Shown here: positions 26,863 to 35,318 of the stretch, piece after piece
Layout: every line of letters starts with the position of its first letter
Numbering within the stretch: the first letter of the stretch is position 1
Source of the DNA: CAYSWV01 sp964434865
GTDB lineage: Bacteria; Cyanobacteriota; Cyanobacteriia; Thermostichales; Thermostichaceae
Length of the DNA stretch: 64,000 bases
Direction: 5' to 3'
Assembly: GCA_964434865.1 (NCBI GenBank)
Contig: CAYSWV010000005.1
Coordinates: 1 to 64,000, forward strand
Notes under the pieces: generated by a model
The model's database searches: none
Told to the model about the DNA's origin: nothing
The model's input: the letters and a program-made list of their open reading frames with translations, nothing else
Position numbers and translations under genes: made by a program

Positions 26863-28062
26863 TTAGGTGAGATCCAAAACACTAGATTCACGACTTGATT
26901 CCACCACAAAGTCAAACTTCAACCAGATTGCCCACAATACATCAATCTCAGCCCCTTCAAATCCAAACTGATCAATTAAAGGATGACTATCTAGATCTTC
27001 AATGATCATCTTATACTGATGTAAAATGGGAATAGCTCGAATAGATCGTGGAGCCACAGCTAGCTTGGAGCGGACGATAGCTTGATAGCAGGCGTATTTG
27101 CCATCTGTAGAATCTCGAAACTGTTTGAGATAGACGGCTGGAACCTCTTGTTGCATAAGAAAATCTAATAAATTCAAAGGTAGTTGCCATGAAGGGCGAA
27201 ATTCCAGATCCTCAGCTAAGTTTTCTTCCAGAAGGGTTGCAAATTCTTTCAGTACCTCGGGTAACTCTTCAATATCTGAGCGAAAGCCTTGACTTTTTTG
27301 GCGTTCGACTTGAAGTAATGGTTGTCGCTTTCCTTTAGCTCTCGTTCCAAATTTCTGCCAGCCAAATACTTCTAAAGTGAAAAACTCTGGATCAGCCTTG
27401 ATCGGATTATCATAAGTTGTAGGTTTAAACCAAGCCCACTCTTTAGGCCACCCATAAATTTCCCGACCAGAGACTAAAGCAGGTGAATTGTTCAGAAATA
27501 CATAAACCGGAAACAAGGCAATATTACGAACAACAAATTTGGATTCTCGCGGCCTACCGTAGGCGAGCACTACCCAAAATACCGCCTCATTATCTTCGTT
27601 AAACTGACCGATCTGGCGATCAGGATCTTCTGTAGACTGCAGCGATTCCATACTCTGACATGAAAAAAAGACTAAATTTGTCAGGGGCCGGTATTCAAAT
27701 GAGGTTTTTTCAGCCGCTGGTTGATTTAAGTACTGATCACATAAGCGTTGTAAATGAGTGAAATCACCTTTTAAAGCAAAGGAATACAACCGAGTTCCAG
27801 TCACATTGAAGGGTTGCTCTATAGATTGCATACCTCCCAATTGTACAAACTTGGGTTGATCACACCGTAACGTTCGTTGTAAAACAGTCCTGGGATGTAG
27901 GAAGTGTTGAAATTCAGTTGCAGCTTCTTCTAGATCTTCTAGCAAGTGTTCAAGCTGAGGCTGAGGTGGAGTTAAGGTCTTATTGCCCGAGAGCAGTTTG
28001 CCAATTTCATTAGCAATATGAATACCCGAGCGGAGTAGATCAAAGCCAAAGTTGGAACTCAT
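26863..28062 (-). CDS. Acetoacetate decarboxylase-like protein
   Basis: A 399-residue protein. The central block FPVYVFLNNSPALVSGREIY followed by GWPKEWAWFK matches the acetoacetate-decarboxylase fold (xxGREIxGxPK). In the clostridial enzyme this region has two adjacent lysines, the first being the Schiff-base residue; here the second is glutamate (PKE), so the usual pKa-lowering pair is altered. The family is now known to include other decarboxylases, aldolases and dehydratases, so the reaction is unknown. The roughly 140 residues before this domain and the C-terminal roughly 130 are not recognisable. It lies 102 bases upstream of the hybrid kinase gene on the same strand, so co-transcription is possible. 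Confidence 0.65.
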   Translation of the reverse strand: MSSNFGFDLLRSGIHIANEIGKLLSGNKTLTPPQPQLEHLLEDLEEAATEFQHFLHPRTVLQRTLRCDQPKFVQLGGMQSIEQPFNVTGTRLYSFALKGDFTHLQRLCDQYLNQPAAEKTSFEYRPLTNLVFFSCQSMESLQSTEDPDRQIGQFNEDNEAVFWVVLAYGRPRESKFVVRNIALFPVYVFLNNSPALVSGREIYGWPKEWAWFKPTTYDNPIKADPEFFTLEVFGWQKFGTRAKGKRQPLLQVERQKSQGFRSDIEELPEVLKEFATLLEENLAEDLEFRPSWQLPLNLLDFLMQQEVPAVYLKQFRDSTDGKYACYQAIVRSKLAVAPRSIRAIPILHQYKMIIEDLDSHPLIDQFGFEGAEIDVLWAIWLKFDFVVESSRESSVLDLT

Positions 28063-28322
28063 TAAATCTTCATCTCCTACCTAATCACTACAGATGCGCT
28101 ACGCTGATGGTAGCGGAATCCTTAGATCCGGCCACAGAAATAAATCTTAAGGATATCGTTTCTTTTATTCAAATTTGAAGAGTTTACCTTAACTTATTTA
28201 CATGGGGTTACAGCCAAGCTTAGACTTAAGGGAATCTAGCTTTAGGCTTAGAGGTTAATGAAATTGAGTCTAGCTGAGCTAGAACAAAGGCACTCGTTGA
28301 GTCTCTGAGGGCACCTGCAGCC

Positions 28323-29399
28323 ATGACCTATCGTTTTCTTACACGATCCTCACTTTTAAGTTATCTAGCTCTAGCTTGGACTGTTGGGATGAGTCAAGCA
28401 ATGGCCCAGGGCTATCTTCCTGGTGATCTAGATGGCGATGGGCGTATCACCACTACGGATATTGGCCTCCTAAGCAGTTATCTACAAGGGTATCAGCCAC
28501 TCACAGACCAACAAATTAATGCAGCTGATGTCAATGGTGACCGCCAAATCACAACTGCTGATCTTGTTCAACTTCAACAGAGTAGTCAGGTCGCGTCTAC
28601 CGTTCCTAATTCCAGCGTATCGTTAGATTCAGCATTTTCAGGTCAGGTGATTGATCAACAAACTGGTCAACCCTTAAGTAATGTTGAGGTAGCTGTGCCT
28701 GAGGCAGGGATCTCAGTACGGACGGATAGTCAAGGCCGCTTTCAACTACCCAACGATATTCCTGCCAACGAAATCTTGGTCGCTCGGTTAGAAAACTACT
28801 TACCCTTTTCCCAAACCACCTCATCTGGTGATCAACCTCTACAACTCCAACTAGAACGCTGGGATCAAAATCAGACCTTAGTGCTAGAGACTGATGTTGT
28901 CCGGTTAGGCGATAACTTTTACTCCTCTCAATCAGCAGCAGCCGGTGACTTTAGCACCAGTGCCCAGGGTAAAGAAATGAATCGGACCTTTGATTTAAGC
29001 CAGATCCCTAACCGCAGCCCCCTACTTCGAATTGGATCGTTAATTGGGTTAGATACCCCAGAAGCCGTCAGAGCTGGACAAACTCAGATTCCATTAGCAG
29101 ATATGTCACCTTTAACTGTGCATCTGAATGGCTCTCAGATTCATGCCATTGCGCTAGCTGGCGATAACATCACTGTGCCTTTGCCGATTGAGCGATTACA
29201 GTTGGGTACTAACACCGTGACGTTACGTACTGGTAAAACTCAACATGCCGGTTTTAACCAAGGTGGAGGGGCACAGCTCCCACTGGATATTCCTATTTTC
29301 GGGGGCAATCTCCGGATTAGTGTACCACTCGATGGTAATGGCAGGGGGCAGCTTGATTATGATGATATTCAATTGGCTAATGTCGTAATTGATCTATAA
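28323..29399 (+). CDS. Secreted protein with dockerin-type calcium repeats
   Basis: A 358-residue protein with a signal peptide ending MSQAMAQ. Residues about 30-85 hold two calcium-binding loops of dockerin type: GDLDGDGRITTTDIGLL and ADVNGDRQITTADLVQL. A carboxypeptidase-regulatory-like beta domain follows (GQVIDQQTGQPLSNVEVAVP ... TDSQGRFQLP), then a further beta-rich region. Dockerins dock onto cohesins in clostridial cellulosomes. Cyanobacteria carry dockerin-like proteins without a known cohesin scaffold, and none is visible here. Export to the cell surface is likely; function is unknown. It is divergent from the decarboxylase-like gene, with 260 bases between. Confidence 0.8.
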   Translation: MTYRFLTRSSLLSYLALAWTVGMSQAMAQGYLPGDLDGDGRITTTDIGLLSSYLQGYQPLTDQQINAADVNGDRQITTADLVQLQQSSQVASTVPNSSVSLDSAFSGQVIDQQTGQPLSNVEVAVPEAGISVRTDSQGRFQLPNDIPANEILVARLENYLPFSQTTSSGDQPLQLQLERWDQNQTLVLETDVVRLGDNFYSSQSAAAGDFSTSAQGKEMNRTFDLSQIPNRSPLLRIGSLIGLDTPEAVRAGQTQIPLADMSPLTVHLNGSQIHAIALAGDNITVPLPIERLQLGTNTVTLRTGKTQHAGFNQGGGAQLPLDIPIFGGNLRISVPLDGNGRGQLDYDDIQLANVVIDL

Positions 29400-29410
29400 G
29401 GTGATCTGTC

Positions 29411-29629
29411 TAATATCATAATTGTTTAAATATCATAATTGTTTAAATATCATAATTGTTTAAATATTGTAATTGTTTAAATATTGTAATNNNNNNNNNN
29501 NNNNNNNNNNNNNNNNNNNNNNNNNNNNNNNNNNNNNNNNNNNNNNNNNNNNNNNNNNNNNNNNNNNNNNNNNNNNNNNNNNNNNNNNNNTAATTGTTTA
29601 AATATTGTAATTGTTTAAATATTGTAATA
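29411..29629. repeat. 17-bp AT-rich tandem repeat spanning a 100-N gap
   Basis: Repeated 17-base units (TTAAATATCATAATTGT and the variant TTAAATATTGTAATTGT) run from 29411 to 29490 and resume after 100 N (29491-29590) until about 29629. Copy type changes from ATCAT to ATTGT along the array. The gap is a placeholder inside the repeat. The 309 bases from there to the MscS gene show nothing I can assign. Confidence 0.93.
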
Positions 29630-29938
29630 GCCTTCTAAACGGGTCATGATTCACTAGAGACTCATTCCTAAACCAATGTGTTGATCGAAGCTGTAGCCAA
29701 ACTACCGGTTAAAGCAGATTGAAATTCAACAGACTCTAATCCAAAACCAACAAGGATGAAGCCTGGTTAAACTACATCGCTCAGGAGAACACGTATTAAC
29801 TCTAGCGAGATCTAGAGTGAACTCAACTGCTTTATGCTAAGAAATAGCTGATTTGCCTGGATCTAGGCCCGTATAAATTCTGTATCAAATCACTCACTAG
29901 AGATCTAGATCCGGCCTTGACGATTCTAGGAGAGATCC

Positions 29939-31633
29939 ATGCCAGAACTGGTGAGAGTGACTTGCGTTTCAGGTTTTCTGCTCGGACAAGGGCTACGGCG
30001 CTGCAGTTGGGCAATAGCTGTGACTGTACTGATGATAGCTGGGGTGATTAGTTTTTGCAGTTATGGGAGCTTGGCTCAGACTCAATCTCAAGACTTGGCT
30101 CCCGTTATGCTAGATGGTCAGATCTTGTTTGAAGTTAGTACAACTGATCGCTACACCGCTCAAGAACGAGCCGATTGGATTGAATCACGACTACAAACTG
30201 CAGCAGAGCAACAGACACTACCTTCCATTACTTTGGAGGAACGTAACGACCTGCCCATCATTACCTTAGACGAGCGCATTACCCTTCTAACTGTCACTTT
30301 CAATGATACCTCTCCTAATCAAAACCCAGAACAGCAAGCCGCACTTTGGGTGAGTCAAATTCGTTTTGCTCTATTGCAGGCTCAATCTGAACGCAGTGTT
30401 GAAGTGTTTTGGAATCGAGTATTAAGGGTAATAAGTGCCTTAATTGTAGCGTTAGGGATCCGTTGGTTAGTCGGTCGGCGCAAACAACAATGGCACTATC
30501 GGCTAGCTGAAGCTCTATCGCAATCTGCTGAAGCTGAACGACCACCTGTCCACATTCGAGCTCTACAAATCCTACTTCGTTCAATTTTTCCGTTTCTTTG
30601 GGGTTTGATGTGGGGATCGATTGTGCTCTTGACCCTCAACTCATTCCCTTCAACACGGAGAGGGTTGAGCCAAGTACCTGAACTCCTTAATTGGCCCCGA
30701 CAAATCCTAGATTTTTTAATTCAGCAGTTAACAGCAGAAATATTACCCATCGGACAACAGAACTACTCTATTTTAGATCTGATGACGTTGACAGTCATTT
30801 TTGTCGGTTTGATCATGGGTTCCAGCATTTTAACCAATGTATTACGAACTCAAGTTTTACAGGTCACACGCATTCAACGCGGCTGGCAAGAGGCGATTGC
30901 GACAGTGACTAAGTACTTACTCATTGTGATCGGTGGGTTGGTTATCCTCCAGATTTGGGGTCTTGATCTAAGTTCTTTAACCCTAATTGCCAGTGCTCTA
31001 GGTATTGGACTTGGCTTTGGCTTGCAGAATATTGCTAAAGATTTTGGCAGTGGTTTGGTCTTAATCTTTGAACAAACAATCAAAGTTGGTGATTTTATTG
31101 AACTCACAGACTATATGGGGACGGTTGAGCATATTGGCGGGCGCAGTACCTTGATCCGCACCTTAGATCAGGTTTCTATCATTGTTCCGAATTCTCGATT
31201 TTTAGAAGGTGAAGTCATTAACTGGAGTCATTTAAATCCCATTTCCCGGTTACATATTCCTGTTGGCGTTGCCTATCAGTCAGATGTTCATCATGTACAG
31301 GCTGCTCTATTAGAAGCTGGGAACCATCATCCCGAGGTCTTAAAACAACCTCAACCCCAGGTTTTCTTTATTGGATTTGGGGATAGCGCTCTAGAATTTG
31401 AATTACTAGTTTGGATTGCAACGCCCAGTCGCCAACCCATTATCAAAAGCGAACTTAATTTTGAGATCGAAGCTGCTTTAAAGCGACATAATATTGAAGT
31501 CCCCTTTCCTCAACGTGACCTGCATGTAAAATCAAGCTTACCTTTACAAATCTCCTCTCAACTAGAAGACTCTCTAACACAAGTTTTGCATCTGTTTCTC
31601 AAACAACACGATCCAGACTCCAGAAATAACTGA
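29939..31633 (+). CDS. MscS-type mechanosensitive channel
   Basis: A 564-residue membrane channel that releases solutes on hypo-osmotic shock. An N-terminal signal-like helix (about 22-45) is followed by a periplasmic segment (about 45-145), then several membrane helices. The pore helix is in LIASALGIGLGFGLQNIAKDF (about 353-373), with the Gly/Ala-rich face typical of MscS TM3. The beta domain follows (VGDFIELTDYMGTVEHIGGR, STLIRTLDQVSIIVPNS), then the alpha/beta C-terminus (ISRLHIPVGVAYQSD). The product is longer than E. coli MscS (286 residues) because of the extra N-terminal domain, as often seen in cyanobacteria. The ATG has AGGAGA upstream. Confidence 0.92.
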   Translation: MPELVRVTCVSGFLLGQGLRRCSWAIAVTVLMIAGVISFCSYGSLAQTQSQDLAPVMLDGQILFEVSTTDRYTAQERADWIESRLQTAAEQQTLPSITLEERNDLPIITLDERITLLTVTFNDTSPNQNPEQQAALWVSQIRFALLQAQSERSVEVFWNRVLRVISALIVALGIRWLVGRRKQQWHYRLAEALSQSAEAERPPVHIRALQILLRSIFPFLWGLMWGSIVLLTLNSFPSTRRGLSQVPELLNWPRQILDFLIQQLTAEILPIGQQNYSILDLMTLTVIFVGLIMGSSILTNVLRTQVLQVTRIQRGWQEAIATVTKYLLIVIGGLVILQIWGLDLSSLTLIASALGIGLGFGLQNIAKDFGSGLVLIFEQTIKVGDFIELTDYMGTVEHIGGRSTLIRTLDQVSIIVPNSRFLEGEVINWSHLNPISRLHIPVGVAYQSDVHHVQAALLEAGNHHPEVLKQPQPQVFFIGFGDSALEFELLVWIATPSRQPIIKSELNFEIEAALKRHNIEVPFPQRDLHVKSSLPLQISSQLEDSLTQVLHLFLKQHDPDSRNN

Positions 31634-31718
31634 GATTTGCCAGTTGGGGTAGGCTGGAGACATAGCTAAGATTTGGTAATATTAAGATATGTACACTTAG
31701 GCAGGTCCCAGTTTGACT

Positions 31719-32081
31719 ATGGCTATCAATGAAGATCCAGCGAATCAGTCGGCCTTCACGATCTCACTCTCCATTGATTTAGCCGCTAATCCAACACTCT
31801 TGGATCTTTTGCCCGCTAATCGAAAGGATCACCGCAAGGATTATTGGGAATTAAGCCCCCCCGGTTCTCCAGGTCAGGCTTATGCCTTTTCGCAACAGGA
31901 TATCCAACGAATTTTACACATTCAAAGTTTATCGCGTGAGCTTGGTGTCAACTTGGCTGGTGTTGAAGAGATCACACGTTTACAGCAAGAGCTAGAAACA
32001 CAGAAACAACGGATGCAACAAAATATTACTCGTTTAAATCAGCAGATCGAGGTCCTTGAGGAGGAGATTGGGTCTGATTAG
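31719..32081 (+). CDS. CbpM/HspR-like chaperone regulator
   Basis: A 120-residue protein. The core reads PPGSPGQAYAFSQQDIQRIL then HIQSLSRELGVNLAGVEEIT, a MerR-like helix-turn-helix region of the HspR/CbpM type, followed by a coiled coil (LQQELETQKQRMQQNITRLN). CbpM modulates DnaJ-like co-chaperones and HspR represses heat-shock genes. No dnaK, dnaJ or cbpA gene is visible in the window. The ATG at 31719 (MAINEDPANQ) is preferred over a TTG two codons earlier. It is a single gene downstream of mscS (85 bases) and convergent with a small zinc-ribbon gene. Confidence 0.7.
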   Translation: MAINEDPANQSAFTISLSIDLAANPTLLDLLPANRKDHRKDYWELSPPGSPGQAYAFSQQDIQRILHIQSLSRELGVNLAGVEEITRLQQELETQKQRMQQNITRLNQQIEVLEEEIGSD

Positions 32082-32105
32082 TGAGTGATAGTGCTTATGA
32101 TACAA

Positions 32106-32125
32106 ATGGCCTTTTCTACGGCCAT
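32106..32125. terminator. Possible bidirectional hairpin between convergent genes
   Basis: ATGGCC and GGCCAT form a perfect 6-base stem around an 8-base loop (TTTTCTAC). An outer ATAGTG/CACTAT pair could extend it with a bulge. It sits between two convergent stops, as a shared terminator would, but no clear U-tract follows on either side. Confidence 0.35.
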
Positions 32126-32174
32126 CACTATTATCCTTGAATCACTTTCAGAATGACTTCAAGCGTCAACGACC

Positions 32175-32384
32175 TTACGGGTGATGTTGGCTATCGGGAA
32201 TCTTAGTTAAACATGATCCCCGCGCCTCAGTCTTAAACGTTTCGATCGATTCGATCAGATTGAGTTGGCCACAACTAGGGCAGTACAGGGATTGACCAAT
32301 TTTAGGTTCCACATCAGCTTGACTCCACCACTGATAGCAGTGATCACATTGAAAATGATAGAGATACTCGAGGGATACTTTCAT
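32175..32384 (-). CDS. Small zinc-ribbon protein
   Basis: A 69-residue protein, MKVSLEYLYHFQCDHCYQWW ... with CDHC and CPSCG pairs, enough for one zinc ribbon of the rubredoxin or RNA-polymerase-subunit size. The start MKVSLEYLYHF is very regular, and I believe related small proteins occur widely in cyanobacteria, but I know no function. The start lies 14 bases downstream of the valS stop on the same strand, so it is probably co-transcribed with valS. Confidence 0.7.
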   Translation of the reverse strand: MKVSLEYLYHFQCDHCYQWWSQADVEPKIGQSLYCPSCGQLNLIESIETFKTEARGSCLTKIPDSQHHP

Positions 32385-32398
32385 CTAGGATGCTCCAC

Positions 32399-35128
32399 CT
32401 AATTGAGCTTGTCTAGACGCTGCTGTAGGATCTGGTGCTGTTGTTCAAGTTCAGCCAACTGCTGCCGATTGGTTGCCACAATGTCCTCAGGGGCTCGGGA
32501 CACAAAATTAGGATTATTCAGGCGGCTTTGCAGGGTTTGCCTATCAGCTTCAATCTTGTGTAGGTCTTTGGTGAGTTTAGCTTGGAGGGCTTCAATATCC
32601 ACTAACCCAGCCAATGGCATTAAGATCTGAATGGTGCCCACAACCCCCGCAGCTACTTGTTTAGGCTCGGTGTGTAGGGTTTCTAAAATAGTTAGTGTTT
32701 CGGCCTTAGCTAGATCTTTAATGTAGGCTTGCCCTTGCTCTAGAATCGCTCGTTCTTTTGGATCGGCACTCTGTAGGATTGCGGTCATGGTTTGGTTAGG
32801 CTTGAGGTTAGCTTCGGCCCGCAAATTTCGGAGGGTTCTGATAGTGTCAATTAATAGTTGAAACTCCTGTTCTAATCCTAGATTGATCTGTCCAGATTGA
32901 GATACAGGAAAGGATTGGACTGAGATTGACGTTTTCATATCCGTTTGTGTCAAGATCTGCCAGATTTCTTCAGTGATGTGAGGCATCCACGGGTGTAATA
33001 GCTTCAGAATAGTTTCCAAAGCCAGTGCTAGTAATTGTTGTACGGTCTTGGCCGATGTGGCGTGGTCACTACGAAGACGAGGTTTAGCTAGCTCAATATA
33101 CCAGTCACAAAAATCATCCCAGATCAGGCTGTAGAGAATCCTAGCGCCTTCTCCCATCTCATAGGCATCCAGATGCTGGATCAAAGCTTGAGTAGTTGAA
33201 TTGAGTCGTGAGAGAATCCACCGATCACTTAGCTCAAGATGATGGGGATCAGGAAGCCCTAGGTGCTCAGGGGTCTGATTATTCAAGTTCATTAACACAA
33301 AGCGAGACGCATTCCAGATCTTATTGGCAAAGTTACGTGCGGCTTCAACAGAAGCTGATTCACCGGTTTCTCGATTGTAGGCTAGGCGAATATCTTGACC
33401 AGCCCCCACTACTTCTTTCACCAAGGCATACCGCAGGGCATCGGTACCATACTTGTCTAACAACTCAATCGGATCAATGCCATTCCCTTTAGTCTTAGAC
33501 ATCTTGGCCCCGTTTTCATCCCGAACCAGGCCACTAATGTAGACCTGTTTGAAGGGCATTGTCTGGGCTAGCTGAGTTCCCATCATGGTCATCCGAGCCA
33601 CCCAGAAAAAGATAATATCAAAGCCTGTTGACATTAAAGCATTAGGATAATATCGCTTGAGATCAGCGGTATGATCAGGCCATCCTAAGGTTGAAAAAGG
33701 CCACAGTCCTGAAGAAAACCAAGTATCCAACACATCGGGATCTTGAAAAAGAACTACGTCCGGACCATGACGCTCGCGCGCTTTGGCATAGGCTGCCGCT
33801 TCATCTTGAGCCACAATAAAGTCTTGAGGATCCAGTGGTGTTGCCCCATCTTTGAGCGGATACCAAGCCGGAATTTGATGCCCCCACCACAATTGCCGAG
33901 AAATACACCAGGGACGGATCTTTTCTAACCAGCCTGTGTACACTTTAGTCCACCGTTCCGGGATAAACTCAGGATTACGGTGCTGCTGCTCTTGGTCTAA
34001 ACAGGTTTGGGCCATACCCTTAACATCACAAAACCATTGAATGGACAGGAGAGGTTCAACTGGGACGCCCCCCCGGTCACTATGAGGTACATTATGGGTA
34101 TAGTCTTCAACTTTTTCTAACAAATCATGATCTTTAAACCACTGCACCACCTGCTTGCGAGCTTCAAATCGATCAAGTCCAGTGAAGGGATGGCCATTTT
34201 CGTTGAGACTGCCATCTTTGTTCATGATATTGATAAAGGGTAGCTGATGGCGCTTACCGACTTCAAAGTCATTATGATCATGAGCGGGTGTAATTTTGAC
34301 ACAGCCCGAGCCAAAAGTAGGATCAACATAGTGATCACCAATAATCGGGATCTGGCGATTTTGAATGGGTAGCTGGACAAACTGGCCGATTAAATCTTGG
34401 TAACGAGAATCTTCTGGATTGACAGCAACAGCCGTATCACCCAGCATTGTTTCAGGGCGGGTGGTAGCCACTATCAAAGTTTGAGCGGGATCATGAGCTA
34501 AAGGATAACGCAGATGCCATAAATGGCCTTGAACTTCTTTATCATCCACTTCAATGTCAGACACTGCTGAGAGGCTAGCCGGACACCAGTTAACGAGATA
34601 CTCACCCCGATAGATCAAACCCGCTTCGTACAATTGGACAAAGGCTGCAATCACCGCTCGATTTAACCCTGAGTCCATCGTAAACCGTTCCCGCGTCCAA
34701 TCTAGCGAGAGGCCCATCCGACGCAATTGGCCGGTGATCGTACCTTGCGACTGTGTTTTCCAGGCCCAGGCTCGTTCTAAAAAGGCTTCACGGCCCAGAT
34801 CATTGCGAGTTTTGCCTTCTTGACGTAGCTGTTTTTCTAAAATAGTATGGACCGCAATCGAGGCGTGGTCGGTGCCAGGTACCCACAACACGTTATAGCC
34901 CTGCATGCGTTTATAACGACAAATGACATCCGGTAAGGTAAAGGCAAAGGCATGCCCCATATGTAAATTACCTGTCACGTTGGGAGGGGGCAGCACCAAG
35001 CTGAAGCTTTCTCCTGGCTTTTCCGGATCAGCCACATAGAATCCTTGGTCTTCCCAAAAGCGTTGCCAGCGGGGTTCAGTCTCAAAGGGATTATATTGGG
35101 AAGCTAACGTGGGGGCTGCCAAAGTCAT
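32399..35128 (-). CDS. valS: Valyl-tRNA synthetase
   Basis: Class I synthetase that charges tRNA-Val with valine. The ATP-binding HIGH-type motif is in PPPNVTGNLHMGHAF and the KMSKS loop in GAKMSKTKGNGIDP. The editing (CP1) domain is present (TTRPETMLGDTAVAVNP), and the C-terminal coiled-coil arm typical of ValRS ends the protein. Its length of about 909 residues is normal. I choose the ATG at 35128 (MTLAAPTLASQYNPFETE); an upstream GTG would add five residues with no better RBS. A strong intrinsic terminator upstream separates it from the TPR gene, so it has its own promoter; a small zinc-ribbon gene follows in the same transcript. Confidence 0.97.
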   Translation of the reverse strand: MTLAAPTLASQYNPFETEPRWQRFWEDQGFYVADPEKPGESFSLVLPPPNVTGNLHMGHAFAFTLPDVICRYKRMQGYNVLWVPGTDHASIAVHTILEKQLRQEGKTRNDLGREAFLERAWAWKTQSQGTITGQLRRMGLSLDWTRERFTMDSGLNRAVIAAFVQLYEAGLIYRGEYLVNWCPASLSAVSDIEVDDKEVQGHLWHLRYPLAHDPAQTLIVATTRPETMLGDTAVAVNPEDSRYQDLIGQFVQLPIQNRQIPIIGDHYVDPTFGSGCVKITPAHDHNDFEVGKRHQLPFINIMNKDGSLNENGHPFTGLDRFEARKQVVQWFKDHDLLEKVEDYTHNVPHSDRGGVPVEPLLSIQWFCDVKGMAQTCLDQEQQHRNPEFIPERWTKVYTGWLEKIRPWCISRQLWWGHQIPAWYPLKDGATPLDPQDFIVAQDEAAAYAKARERHGPDVVLFQDPDVLDTWFSSGLWPFSTLGWPDHTADLKRYYPNALMSTGFDIIFFWVARMTMMGTQLAQTMPFKQVYISGLVRDENGAKMSKTKGNGIDPIELLDKYGTDALRYALVKEVVGAGQDIRLAYNRETGESASVEAARNFANKIWNASRFVLMNLNNQTPEHLGLPDPHHLELSDRWILSRLNSTTQALIQHLDAYEMGEGARILYSLIWDDFCDWYIELAKPRLRSDHATSAKTVQQLLALALETILKLLHPWMPHITEEIWQILTQTDMKTSISVQSFPVSQSGQINLGLEQEFQLLIDTIRTLRNLRAEANLKPNQTMTAILQSADPKERAILEQGQAYIKDLAKAETLTILETLHTEPKQVAAGVVGTIQILMPLAGLVDIEALQAKLTKDLHKIEADRQTLQSRLNNPNFVSRAPEDIVATNRQQLAELEQQHQILQQRLDKLN

Positions 35129-35229
35129 AGTCTTAAAGGGCACTGATTACGAGATATAGCTTAACAGTATCAGCCCTACCAAGGCAGTAAAAGATCCAGG
35201 ATTAGTCTACTCTGTTCAAAATCTAGACT

Positions 35230-35257
35230 AAAAAACCCTGGATCAGAGGATCAGGGT
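35230..35257 (-). terminator. Intrinsic terminator after the TPR gene
   Basis: Read on the minus strand, ACCCTGATC and GAT-C-CAGGGT form a 9-pair stem with one bulged base and a CTCT loop, followed at once by a run of six T. It lies about 60 bases beyond the TPR-gene stop and ahead of valS, so it ends the TPR transcript. Confidence 0.8.
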
Positions 35258-35318
35258 CTAAGGTTCAATCACGAAACAGTTAGAAACAGTTAATTACTAA
35301 ACAGGTTGTGAACCGCCG

